The notes beneath the pieces are model-generated. The model was not told where the DNA came from. It saw only the letters and a program-made list of their open reading frames with translations, and did no database searches. Below are positions 10,358 to 21,446 of a DNA stretch of 64,000 nt, in pieces. A program made the position numbers and the translations under genes. Source of the DNA: Setomelanomma holmii (taxonomy: Eukaryota; Ascomycota; Dothideomycetes; Pleosporales; Phaeosphaeriaceae); the NCBI GenBank assembly GCA_010015745.1, contig ML978266.1, positions 1-64,000 of the forward strand. The letters are read 5' to 3'. Each line of letters starts with the position of its first letter. Position 1 is the stretch's first letter.

Positions 10358-12356
10358 ATGGCGCACCAACACGGCCACCAGCATCTCGTGCGACGACAGC
10401 GCAACCGCGACGACGATGACGACAATGTCGCGACAGTCGTCTCGGTCCGAGTAGTAACTGCGGTGAACACATACACTGGGAAGGTGGTATGGGTGACTCA
10501 GTCGCAGGAATCGCCAAAAACCCTCATTGCGCCAGCAGAGCGACCACGCACCAGCACGTCCGCAGGAGGAGACGCAAAGCAGACCAGCAAGGCATCCTCT
10601 AGCGCAAAGGCATCAGCTACCCCTACTCCATCGCAAAGCTCAAACGACGACGACTCCGACGATTCCTCGGCAGTCGAGTCCACTCTCATGGTCGCAACCA
10701 AGACGCCAACACCAAGCATCAATAACGCAGCTGCCAGTCTTGCATCTGTCACCGCATCCATCTCGGCGACTGCTTCTGCCGCGGCTGCCGATAGTGGCAT
10801 GTCTGGAGGCGCAAAGGCAGGACTTGCTCTTGGTCTGTTGGTCGGTATTGGCGCGCTCCTTGTTGGTATTCTGCTCTTGTATCGCCGCAAGAAGAAGCAG
10901 ATGGCAGCCAGCAACGACAATGAGAAGATTGATCTGAATGATGCGCCTCCACCACCACCGCCCCAGGTTCAGTCAGCTCCAGCACCAGTTTCTGCTCCAA
11001 GCATTAGAACCCAGCGCACAATGTCGACAGCACCACGTCTGAGCTTGAGGCCTGTAACTCAATTTGATCCAGCCTTCGAGAACCGCAAGAGTGGAGGCAA
11101 TCTTCTCAATGTGGCTGCTGCAGCTGCGCCGCCTACGCCGTCCAAGGACCGTGAGCTTCCAGACCGCCCAACAAGTGCTTGGGAGCGACCTGGTGCTTCC
11201 AACATAACTCCTGCCGACAACCCGTTCAACGATCCGCTGCACTCAGGTCCTCCATCGGCCAATCCTTTCGGCAACGATGCTGCGATTGATCCTACTCAGG
11301 CCAAGCTTCCCGATTCTCCTTCCAACGCATCACCGCTACACTCCAGCCAACCGAGCGCCGATTTTGCCAACCCTGCCCCAGCAATTGCTTCCGCCGACAT
11401 TGATCCCATTGCTGCAGCCACAGCAATGGCCACTGTTCCAGCTCCCATGCAAGATTTCACCGCACCTCCTAGCATCAGCGGTGACGCTGTTCCAGCAAGC
11501 CCCGCCTGGACTGAAGACTTCCCTGCGTCTCCTGGTCCTGCTCCCACTGGTGCCCTGCCAGTTGCTGGTGCTGTCGTTGGCGCCCGTTCAAGCAGCCCCG
11601 CTCCGGCTCCTAACAATGTTCATCGTGTCCAGCTTGACTTTAAGCCTTCTATGCAAGATGAACTTGGTCTTAATGCCGGTCAATTGGTCAGGGTAAGTGA
11701 TTCGCCTACGGATTGAGTGTAGGACGGATGCTAATATTGCATAGATGCTCCACGAGTACGATGATGGCTGGGCTCTCTGCATCCGCATGGATCGCTCGCA
11801 GCAAGGTGTCGTCCCTCGTACCTGCTTGTCCAAGCACCCCGTCAAGCCTCGCACCGGTCCACCCCGTCAAGGTCCGCCACCCCTAGGTATGCGCGGCCCT
11901 CCCACCCGCTCACCTATGGGTCCCGGCGGCGTACCTCAGCCTCGTCCGCTCTCGCCTGCAAGCGGTCGTAACTCTCCTCACCCTCCCGGCTTCGCTCCTA
12001 ACAACGGTCGCATGTCCCCTGGCTCACGCGCTATGAGCCCTGGACCTCGCCAGATGTCGCCACACATGCAAGGACCTCCTCGCGGCCGATCCAACAGCAA
12101 TGCTCCTCAACAAGGTCCTCCTCGTGGTCGGTCAAACAGCAACGCACCATACGCCGGCCCACCTCGCTCAATGTCCCCAGGGCCTTATGGCGGTGGCCCG
12201 CAAATGGCTCCTCCACAAATGGGTCGCCCGAGATCAAACTCAGCAAGCCAAGCTGGTAACCCGCGACGAGGACCTGCTCCCGGACCGAGTCCCATGAATC
12301 CCAACGCTAGTCAACCAATGCCATCGCGGAAACCCGTCCCTGGAATGGCTATGTAA
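10358..12356 (+). CDS. single-pass membrane protein with cytoplasmic SH3 domain (two exons)
   Basis: Exons are 10358-11692 and 11745-12356, separated by a 52-nt intron with a GTAAGT donor and a CTAAT branch site, giving 648 residues. In order: a short His/Arg/Asp-rich head, a Ser/Thr-rich outer segment, one hydrophobic span at about 153-173 (LALGLLVGIGALLVGILLLY) followed by RRKKK, a proline-rich inner segment, an SH3 domain at about 422-480, and a Pro/Gly/Arg/Met/Ser tail. The intron cuts the SH3 domain after GQLVR; exon 2 resumes with DDGWALCI and GVVPRTCLS. The topology is that of a surface sensor with an inner SH3 adaptor. The start is uncertain: no clear signal peptide is seen, and the ATG at 10337 would add seven residues. 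Partners are unknown. Confidence 0.88.
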
Positions 12357-14178
12357 TCTCTCTCCGGCCGCGCCACGGGTCTTCATGAGGAAACGTCAGA
12401 GCATTGCTTTTACCCCTTTTCTTATGTAATCTCGTACCAAATCTGTTTCCAATACCTACTTGATTTCTTTTCAATTCGACTCTGCCTGGACCCGTGCTGC
12501 ATCGTAGTCAACGATGCAAGCAGGGCTGGCCCCTTTTCTTTTGGCTTCACTGCTTATACCCTGAAGCTTCAGGCTCGCTCGAGGAAGCTCTGAGTTGAGT
12601 CTGGGCGGTCCTTTTTACAGCCGTGGATAATATCTTGAAGATATTGCTTTGCTTTTTGGGGAATGTTACCTGTCCACTGGGAAGGTTCGGATGGGCTGGT
12701 TCTTTTCTTGCTTGCGTGCTGAGCATGGTTTTCTTTGGGAATTGTGTAAAGCACTTGAGCATAGAATGGAATCGAAAGCTTTGGTGGAAGGGTAAAGGAT
12801 ATAGATACCATTGGGTACTTAGGTAGCTAGGAATTCATGAGTGTAAAATAGCCCGGAGGTCCTTGTTAAAATAGTCTCGTCTCGCTTTCAAATACAGCCT
12901 ATCCTCGAGCGAGGTATAGCCGCGCTGCGCCGTGTAGATCGAACACAGGCCGTTGCTCCCAAAATTTCGACGCACGATTTGAACCCTCAATGGCCAATAT
13001 CTTCCCGCCAATCACCAGGAAGCGCTCGAGTTGACAACATAGATTTGGAGCCCAGCCCACGAAAACATCATTGGCCAGCAAATGTGCGATTGAGAGCTGC
13101 TTGTGACCTTTGTCAGAGCTGTGCAGCGCGAGCGAACACTTCCATACTTCCTGATGATTGTTAGTTCCTGAGCATGCCTCGTCTCTCGCCGAGTTTGACC
13201 TAATGCAGCTAGTGCGATGTCTTGCATTATCCCGGGCTCCGTTACGAATGCAAGCCTGCGTAACGTTACAACACAATTGACCGAAACTGCTTTATGGCTG
13301 CGTCGCTGACGGCACCGCATAAATATCGACAGGTCCATCACCCGTCCAGACACAGATTGCAATTGCACACACCTGATCGCTGGGGCTCTGCAGTGCCAAA
13401 GTGACATGAGATTCTTGCATCGAAAGTCCCATGCACCAATTGTTTGAACCCTGGACCCTGCGCTTGCAGCTCTGCTCTGGTCGTAGCCTAATTGCTACCA
13501 AGGGTGCGAGGTTTCCAGTCGGTTCCTGCTCTGTCCAGGTATAATTTGCCTTTGTAAGTGTAGGCAAGAAGTGGGGTGACCCGAGAAGTCGACACGTGAT
13601 TGGACGCGACTTGCCCGGCCCACGAAAACGCAATATCACCTGATAAGCCTAACTTCATTCATGAGTGCAAGAGTCAAGCTGGAGGACTATTGGTGGGCCT
13701 AGTTCAAGCCTTATGCAAGGTTGCGCAACGAGACGCTACTTGATAGGCCAAGGGTCAACAGTTGCAATACGCATACCCAGTTGGTCTGTGCCCACTCTAA
13801 ACGGCGTAGCTACAGGCTTTTTAACTATACTGACGGACCCCGACAATCTTCCACCTCGAGTGTCCTGGTGCAGACTACCACGATTCTGTTACACGCACCT
13901 CTCTCAGGATTCGGAACTAGTCGTCTCTCCTTGAACGGTAGTAAACACGAGCCCGTCAAACTGCACCTTTGGTTGCGGGTACCGCGCATTCGATTGGCGT
14001 CACCACAGTCTCTTGCAATTAAGTTGCTTGCTACCTTCGACGCAGAGTGGCACGAATTGACTCCACTTGATTGTCACACACCTCAGGCCAAGTACATTAT
14101 TGGCATCAAAACACATTGGTGTCGCTTCCTGTCTAGCTTTATATAATATTGTACTTTATCATACGTCACGAACGCGTT
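12357..14178. other. intergenic, no convincing gene
   Basis: 1.8 kb. The first 150 bp look like the 3' UTR of the SH3 gene. Minus-strand frames at 12899-13407 include a protein-like stretch (VIGGKILAIEGSNR) but no start, splice sites or family I can support. A TATATAAT-like box at about 14140 lies about 35 bp before the next gene. Confidence 0.4.
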
Positions 14179-14632
14179 ATGGCTACGAATGGTATGTCCC
14201 CAGACTCTTCTGTCTCCTAGTCAACGCAATGGCTGATTGTAAGCAGGCACGGACGCCGGTCTTGTCACATCATCAAATTCATCTTGGTCGAAGGAAGCCA
14301 TCATTGGACTTGCGACCATATTCATCATGATCTTGCTCTCTGGCTTGCGAGTTATTTGCAAGCATTGGTCTAAAGGAGCCTCGTCAATCCGCTTCCAGAC
14401 TCGCTGGTTCAACGACAATCGCAATGGTATATACACACCTCGCAGCCTTTACGATGTTCGTCTAACAATCTTGGCAGATACTGAGCTGGTACCGCTACAG
14501 CGCGCGTACAGTAACACGGGATGGATCGATATCGTGGACGTGAGACGGTATCAGCAGGAGAATTATACTTCGTTCGTGCGCTCGCGACGCGGGCCAAGAA
14601 GATCAAGGATTGTGCAAGCAGCGAGGAGCTGA
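14179..14632 (+). CDS. small single-span membrane protein, family copy 1 (three exons)
   Basis: Not recognised by name. Exons are 14179-14191, 14247-14426 and 14478-14632, giving 115 residues. It begins MATNGT with an N-x-T sequon split by the phase-1 intron 1. A hydrophobic span follows at about residues 21-40 (EAIIGLATIFIMILLSG), then ICKHWSK and a basic inner part ending with NTGWIDIVDVRRYQQENY and an Arg-rich tail. It is a paralogue of the gene at 16125: both share MATN, SWS/N-EA before the span, FIMI inside it, ICK after it and GW-D-RRYQQE-Y near the C-terminus, at the same exon positions. Intron 2 (51 nt) has no in-frame stop, so a retained form would add 17 residues. The shared structure is the best evidence that both are genes. 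Confidence 0.7.
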
Positions 14633-16124
14633 AGGCTGCGGTGTTAACTTTTGTCATGTAGGTTCAAGCAGAACCACGATTCTTTGCTTTCCCTTTGTTG
14701 GCGGATGCTCATAATAGAAGTTTCGATGCCCCGTACATTACTACAGGATGGCAGTCACAATTAGCTAACGTATTGTAGAATCTCGCCATACGTCACTTTC
14801 AACTAACGAGCCATAATATCCAATACATCATGAGGTCCACCCTTTGGCACCTGTTTGCAGCTTGGGTGATCGCAATGGGCAGGCCGAGCAGACGACATCT
14901 TCCTCCACTGCCACAAATGTCTTCCTTATGATCCAAGCACAAACGTCTCAACAATCTCCTCTGCCTTGCAGCAGATTAAGGTTCTCCCCAGCTCTCACGA
15001 AGCAATCTTGGCAAGGAAAGTATTCAATACTTTCTCTTGGCTCAGGGCCGCCGGTGCATCACTACACTTCAGCCTTGCGAGCCATTGCAGCGCTGCAGTT
15101 TGATGAGACGCATGTTTAGCCTCATAAGTCAGCCGCGAAGTCACGAGTCGGATTGTCGCGATTGCAGCAGGCTTAGGAGTGATACCCCGGGACTGGTAGC
15201 GCTGAAGACGATCGGTGATGTTGAAGTATGGACGCTTGGTGAGCCTCGAGATTTTGGGCAAGGGTCAGACACGACGAGGCGTCCGCACGCGGCTGTGCTG
15301 ATTGACAGCTCAATGTACTCGACCGTTTCGCGAGCTGCTAGGACTTACAACACACTTCACATAATGATTTAGTAAGGTGCAGGCATTCATATATATTCAG
15401 GCAAGTACTGACACAAGCAGATTGAAGCATTCTTCGCGGCTATATTGTTCAGTCCAGGAACGTGAATGTTGTTCAATCGATATTGAGGTCACGATTGATT
15501 GGCGTTCGCGTAGCGGCTGCTTGCTCAACCACTGATGCAGCGGATGGGAGGGCAGGGCCAAGCAGCCGGTGCGTCCGAATTGGGAGAAAGTCCCATTATT
15601 TCCCTCCTATAACGCAGCTGCAGTCTGCCAGGTCACATAGCTCCGCGCGTGTCTGATTGCGCCTGGCTCGTTCGCACGGCCCGTATTAGCATCTAGCGCC
15701 ACTTTTCCACCAACCAGCAACAAACGTCGACGCATAGACTGTCCGCGATCGAACCCCAACTCGCCCTTTTCCTGCTTCGGATAGCTGTCCCCGGCTCCAT
15801 GGTAAGAAGGTCTCGCTCGAGGCTAGAATGACTTCCTGGCTTAACACCCATCATACTTACTATCACTACAGCCTCCCACTGCTCATTGCCTTCCAATACA
15901 CTTGTGTTTGGTTCCTGTCCAAGCAACGGCTCGTTTCAATCTTTCCATTCACACAGATGCTGAGCTGATACCTGATCTGTGTTATCTTGCGGAAATCGCA
16001 TACTCTCGTATGGTTGTTGAGGTTACAGTCCCGATACTCCATCTCGTGCCCTGCACAAACGACCTCAGCGCACATTTCCTCACTTCATTCCTTCCTGGAC
16101 CCTTAGGATCCCAACTTAGCTATC
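14633..16124. other. intergenic between family copies 1 and 2
   Basis: 1.5 kb with no supported gene. An ATG near 14830 opens a short hydrophobic leader-like reading (FAAWVIAMG) that stops after 34 codons. A plus frame at 15037-15372 looks partly protein-like. Neither connects by convincing splice sites. Confidence 0.35.
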
Positions 16125-16830
16125 ATGGCAACAAATGGTGAGATTCCCAGCCCTCCGCTCGGGTCTGACCCACTATTGCGAATGCCCTTCCCTTTGGTGC
16201 CTGTAACTGTTGTCGCAAAGCTGACTTACGATACAGACACTCTTCCAGTCACCGCTCCCACTGCCAAAAGTCCTTGGTCAAATGAGGCCGTGTTTGCCCT
16301 CGTCACTCTCTTCATCATGATCATTACGTCGAGTATAGGCTTCATATGCAAATACAGGAGAGGAGTGATGCTTAATACATCATTCATGGTTCGTTCTTCA
16401 GCTTTAGATTTGGACAGTAAGTGCGACGTATCACTGAAATCAACTTATATCCTAACGCCCTCTAGAAATTGGACTACCTTCGCACCGCGACTCGGTTTAC
16501 ACCCATGGATGGGTAGATATGGCAGATGCTCGTCGGTACCAGCAAGAGACGTACATCGCTTCCTCGTATGCGACGAGATCCAGCACCGATGCAGAGTACA
16601 CGACGCCGATGCTGAATATCGATCCAATGTACGACGCTAGGACTCATGAGGCTGTGAGAGTTTTGAAAGGGCATATGCATTGTTCGAGAAAGCGATGACA
16701 ATCAATCTTCGAAACTCTTCACAGCTTTGCTTTCGAGATTTCTGCCTGCGGTACTATGCCAGTAGCAACACCCGTCACAAAGACCATCGTAGTGTGCAGT
16801 ACCGAACGGCCGGACACTGGGATGTGTGAT
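16125..16830 (+). CDS. small single-span membrane protein, family copy 2 (three exons)
   Basis: Exons are 16125-16137, 16237-16416 and 16466-16830. Intron 1 (99 nt) has a CTGAC branch site and ACAG acceptor; intron 2 (49 nt) has a GTAAGT donor and CTAAC branch site. The protein starts MATNDT with an N-x-T sequon made by joining exon 1 to exon 2. The span is FALVTLFIMIITSSIGF, followed by ICKYRRG. Exon 3 begins KIGLPS and contains HGWVDMADARRYQQETY, aligned to copy 1. After that the reading continues about 100 residues to the TGA at 16828; this tail has no match in copy 1 and its boundary is the least certain part. Intron 1 is in frame and stop-free, so a longer retained form is possible. Function is unknown; a short outer sequon-bearing head and longer inner tail are predicted. 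Confidence 0.68.
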
Positions 16831-17539
16831 AGTGGTAGTCCACACTGATTTTATGCGGTGGTCGGTAGACGAAATGAGGAAAGTGCCGCCAGGCGTTCGC
16901 TGCAGATGCCATCATCACAGACACCAGCCAGAGCATATGTGGTTCTAAAATGAGATTGATGAGCCATTCAAGCATCACAGCCAGCGTCAACTTTCGATGA
17001 CCAGAGGGATGAGGTGGTAGCAAGGGTATGTGAGCGCAACGTCCGTGCGCTACCGTTCTAGTATGGAACGATGGCACGCGGGCGTTAAGAGAATTCCCTC
17101 GTCACCGGTAACAAAGTACATGCAATTGCCGGCGTTGCAACGGCTCAAAAGAAAATAAAGTCATAATTGAACAGGATTGCAGTGTGGCCTAACCAGTGGC
17201 GTTATCTCCGCGGATGCTGGCCCTCGGAGATTCCACAACCAAAACTGCTGAGCTAACCTTCGCTGGACGTGGCTTGCAGGGAAGATGTGTACCCCCGCCA
17301 GAGCCTTTCGGAAATCGGAGACTTCGCAGGTACGCTATCATCCGGAGCTGACTGGAACGCTTTCACTCGCCAGCCGGCCTGCAGCCACCCACTTCTTCAG
17401 GTACTCAGGTAATCTACACCAGGATTAGGTACTTACAAACTGCTCACCGGCGTGGCGCGTTGGATGCTTGATGATGGTCAACCCTGAACACATAGCGGTT
17501 AGAGGCGTCCGAATAAAACAACGCAACATACGCTCTTAT
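16831..17539. other. intergenic, left flank of MULE
   Basis: About 0.7 kb with nothing coding that I can support. Confidence 0.4.
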
Positions 17540-17584
17540 AGGCAAAGGATATTCGGCTGGGTCAAAATTTAAGCTCAACGCTAG
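17540..17584. repeat. MULE left terminal inverted repeat
   Basis: 45 bp whose reverse complement occurs at 20806-20850 with a single mismatch (an A/G difference at the fifth base). The core includes ATTCGGCTGGGTCAAAATTT. Confidence 0.93.
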
Positions 17585-17803
17585 CACAGTAGCGCCCATA
17601 GATGTAGCCAACCGGAGACGCCAGAGTCTATGGCAACTAAATTTGCCACCCCACACAAACACTAAAACTTGAGATGATATACCTCCTCTGCATCTCTAAT
17701 TTCTTGCCGTCTTCACTTGTTCTTGTTGTAATGCTAGCCCAGCCGATTTTTGATAGAGGAGCCTAGTGCGCGCTAGTTGTTGCTTCTGTAAAAATGCCCG
17801 GTC

Positions 17804-17885
17804 CCCGCCCTGCAGGCGGGAACACCGACTTTGTATAGACGTTGCAGCCTTGCTGCAACACTATGCAGCCCTCTGACTATGTCAG
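17804..17885. repeat. cluster of three small hairpins in MULE left arm
   Basis: Three stem-loops in 82 bp: CCCGCC/GGCGGG at 17804-17820 (5-nt loop), GTTGCAG/CTGCAAC at 17841-17859 (5-nt loop) and CTGAC/GTCAG at 17873-17885 (3-nt loop). All are perfect stems. They may be subterminal structure of the element; function is unknown. Confidence 0.55.
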
Positions 17886-18058
17886 ACTTAGGGACAGACT
17901 TGTAGAGTAAGTCTCTGCGATTCTAATGGTGCTGGAGTCGAGATTGTACACCTACTGTGGACGAAGTTATGTGCGTTCGGGGTCTGGGATACGTTGCAGC
18001 CTCAAGCTTGGCAAGCTTGCGATTGCGCTCACAACAAACTTAGAACAGGTATGAGATT

Positions 18059-20463
18059 TTGTTAAATGCGCTCCCCACTATAAGCCTTCTCAGCCTACCC
18101 CAAATAGCCGATTTCGACGATTTCCTAGGGGAGTTCAACCCAAAGCGCCCTACCGATCGATGGGTACCTATCAACAACCCAAAGCCACTAGAATTCTCTA
18201 GTATACAAAATCTGTACGAGATGAAGGACACTGTAAATCGATTCTACCTCCACTAAGGCTTTGCCTGCAGCATTTCTAACATCAACAAGGTCAAGCCTAC
18301 TAAGAGGAAGCTAGAAGGTGGAGTTTCTTCCTTCTACCTGCGCTGTGCTTGTGGTTGCAATTACAAGCAGACTGGCAGTAGTGCACGTAAGCGGGTTACA
18401 TCAAAGATGACTAGCTATGAATAGAAGGCTAAGTGTACCTTTGGCATTAAATCAGATCTAGCACAGCTTAGATGGTTCTTCAAAGTGGAAGTGCCTTATC
18501 ACAATCACAATCGCGCCTAGGGTTATCTTGCCTTTGCTTAGCAGCGTTAGCGGAATTATATTGTGCGGTTAAGTTTAGAATCTCACTAGCGGCAGAATGA
18601 TATTGCATCGAAGATCCTCAACTCTCTTATTATGACAGGTGAGAACCTAAGGCTCTCTAGTGTTAAGAACGAGATCTCTAAGCTCCAGATGGTTGAGCTT
18701 GGAGGGCGCAGCATGATCGAAGCTCTCCTTAAGCACCTCAAGGAGTTATAGATCACTAAGGACGATGACAGCCAGGCATCAAAGTACTGGTACAAGGTAG
18801 ATTACGATAGCGAGAACCACGTCCGGAACCTCTTTTTTGCACACCCAGCTGCCTTCAAGATAGCTAAGGAGAACCCCGACGTTATGCAGATCAATGCAAC
18901 CTACAAGAACAACCGCTTCAATATGCTACTGTTGCATGTTGTTAGCCTTACCTACTACCATACAAACTATGATCTTTGCTTCAGTTTCATAGGTGGCGAA
19001 GACACTGCGCATTACGCCTGGCATATTGGAACTATGTACCAGTTCTTCTAGTACCTTGAGATCACACCAAAGTGCTTTGTTACCGATCACGACGATGCTC
19101 TTAAGGCCGCTCTCACTGCTTGTTGGCCTAAGGTTGTACAGCGTCGGTGCATCTGGCATATCAACCAGAACGTCCAGAAGCAGGCCATGCTTGCCTGGGA
19201 CATCCAGAAGCATCACAGTGATGAGCAGAAGGCTGAATTCAATGAGAACCGCACTACTTTCATGCGTAGATGGGACCAGCTTGTGCAACAGCCCACTGAG
19301 GAGATGTTCTGGCGTGACTGGATGAACATGATCAAGAAGTACAAGGCATTCCCGTCACTGCTTTCTTACATTGAAAAGGAGCAATTGCCACACTTTCAGG
19401 AGTGGGCAGAATGCTTGTGTCGCTATCTACCAGACTTTGGCATTTGTGTAATGTCTCGGGTTGAGGGTGCTCATCATTGGATTAAGGTCAGGCTCACCTT
19501 CAAGTCCCTTAGCCATCTGCTACATGTAGTCAAAGACATCCATCTTGTGATGGCTGCGCAGCTTAATGAGTATGAAGCAACATCTGGAGCGTGCTCTACA
19601 GCTGTTCCTACCGGTGTAAACAGTGCAGAGTTCGACCTCTTGAAGCGAGTAGTCTCCTACATAGCACTTCGGAAACTCAAGCAGCAGCTTACCTTAGCTA
19701 TGTCAGATGAGTACAATGAGGGCGAGGCATGCACTAGCGCATTTACGGACAAGTGGGGCTTGCCTTGCAAGCATTTCTTGCATGACAAAGTACACCAATT
19801 GCTGGCTGCTAGGAACGATGACAAGGCCGTGTACTATGTGAATCTCTCACAGGTCGACCAAACACTGGCTTCTTGATCTACCACGTGCAAAGGGCATGCC
19901 ATACATACACAATGTTGACACGCAGGTCTTTCAGCCTCTTGACCCGCAAAAGATCAAGTCAAAAGGTCCGCTAAAGGGTAGTACTACGATGGAATTGCCT
20001 AAGCCTAAGAACAGTAATCGCCTCCCACATGAACCGCGAGACCCATCAGAATAGGAGTACACTGCTTCACAGCAAGCAGAGGCTCGTACAGCATCACCAG
20101 CAGCTACTCCTAGATCTCAGCCTGCCCAGAAGAAGCAATTCAAGAGGCGTAAGGTCACTACAACGATCACCGAGGAAGAGGAGGTAGTAGAAACTCGCGT
20201 ACCGCCTTCTCTTGACAGCAACATGATGACGTTGTTACAACAAGTACTGTGCGAGGAGATGGGTGGCTTGCAACAACATATGGTTGCACTGCAGAAGAAG
20301 GTAGATAAGGAGATTATTGACATCTCTTCTAGTGACGAGGAGAGTTCTGATGAAGAAGAGGAGGAAATTTGACGCTCCTCCTACCCCAAAACGTCACCAG
20401 GGCATCAGTTTAACGTATGGAACTCGTAGCAAGGCTCCTCCAACAAAGAGAAACAAGAAACCA
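18059..20463 (+). pseudogene. MULE transposase relic (FAR1-like head, DDE domain, SWIM finger)
   Basis: One frame runs from 18059 to about 19862, then shifts by one base (extra A near 19862) and continues to a Glu/Asp/Ser-rich tail. The N-terminal part has a Cys-rich FAR1-like DNA-binding region (RCACGC) and a YHNHNRA segment. The catalytic domain shows INATYKNN at 18890-18913, then FVTDHDDALKAAL, HINQNVQ and VEGAHHWIK. The C-terminal WGLPCKH with an upstream Cys is a SWIM zinc finger. In-frame stops occur at 18254 (TAA), 18422 (TAG) and several further TAG positions up to about 19050, mostly where Gln is expected. The first catalytic residue should be Asp in DATYK-type motifs but is Asn here (18893-18895). 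Clearly non-functional. Confidence 0.88.
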
Positions 20464-20805
20464 TAAGGGGTGGTGGTTTTGAGGTTTGGCAATTATCATC
20501 TTCCTTGTGGTGTTTTCACAACACCATAACGTAGCTCCACAACCACACTACCAAAAGGTTGATAGTTGAATCGAAGACTGTATAGATATATGCGACATTG
20601 TATTTTAAGTTTCAAGTGATATGAATATGTGGTTGTGGCGTTATGTAGGTGGTGGGTGGAGGATAGAGAATTTGGGTAATGTGGGCAATCGCTTTGGGAA
20701 TAGTAGAAAAATAGCTCCATTTTGGTAAGAATAGCAAAAGCTCTCACAAAACTTCAGATGCAGCTCAGGATTTCGGGATTTTGCGCTAAAAAGTGAACTG
20801 CAGGA

Positions 20806-20850
20806 CTAGCGTTGAGCTTAAATTTTGACCCAGCCGAATATCCTTCGCCT
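20806..20850. repeat. MULE right terminal inverted repeat
   Basis: Reverse complement of 17540-17584 with one mismatch; it marks the right end of the MULE. Confidence 0.93.
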
Positions 20851-21446
20851 TGAAGAATGGTCCTGGAGCACGGTCTTGCGTCATTCTAGGCGAGACGTGT
20901 GACCTGTAGCCTAGATTTAGGAGTGCGGTTACAGTGCAGGTCAATTTGAGAGCATCTTAGCCTTCGGTACTGGTATATTGGAGGAAGGAGCCGCAAGATG
21001 TATTCAATATTGCGGACCATTTGACGTTTCAGAGGATGTCATGCGCCTGATTTAGAGGCGATCGAGGTGCGCATAAACGAGAAAACATTACGGAAGACTT
21101 GGTACAATGCTTCTTGGTAGGCCGAAAGATGTGTATCGATTGGCTAGACGTCCAAACCTTACGCTGCAGCGGTTGGCGAGACGAGTCACAGCCTCATAGG
21201 AAGAAAAAAACGCTTCACCGAATATACTCATAATTAGCAAACTGAGCTCAGCATCATTACCTCACTGATACATGTAGCGGCGCGTAATAGTAAATGGTCT
21301 ACATATTCCAAGTCAGCCTCCAGCTTTCCATCTATCGAGACACCTTTACAAAGTCTTGTGAAGCACTTCAGAATTAGACTGCTTTTACAAACGCCTTAGA
21401 TCCGGCTAAATACCTACATATCCGGGTTCTGCTCAGCCATAAAAAT
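20851..21446. other. intergenic, right flank of MULE
   Basis: 0.6 kb; no coding signal seen. Confidence 0.4.

Larger units (their letters stand above)
17540..20850 (+). mobile_element. MULE-type DNA transposon, decayed, with 45-bp TIRs
   Basis: A 3.3-kb element bounded by near-perfect terminal inverted repeats and carrying a Mutator-like transposase relic on the plus strand. I looked for the 8-11-bp target duplication usual for MULEs next to the repeats and did not find one (left flank GCTCTTATA, right flank TTGAAGAAT). The left inner part (about 17600-18050) is non-coding and contains small hairpins. The reading frame has several stops, one frameshift and an altered catalytic residue, so it is not autonomous. 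Confidence 0.88.

Noticed and set aside
12940..12990. B-box-like GGGTTCAAATCG on the minus strand suggesting a tRNA
   Set aside because: The flanking bases do not form a T stem and no acceptor stem or anticodon arm can be drawn.
18254..19060. Recoding of TAG as Gln in the transposons
   Set aside because: TAA and TGA also interrupt the two elements, and host genes use all three stops normally; mutation decay explains it better.
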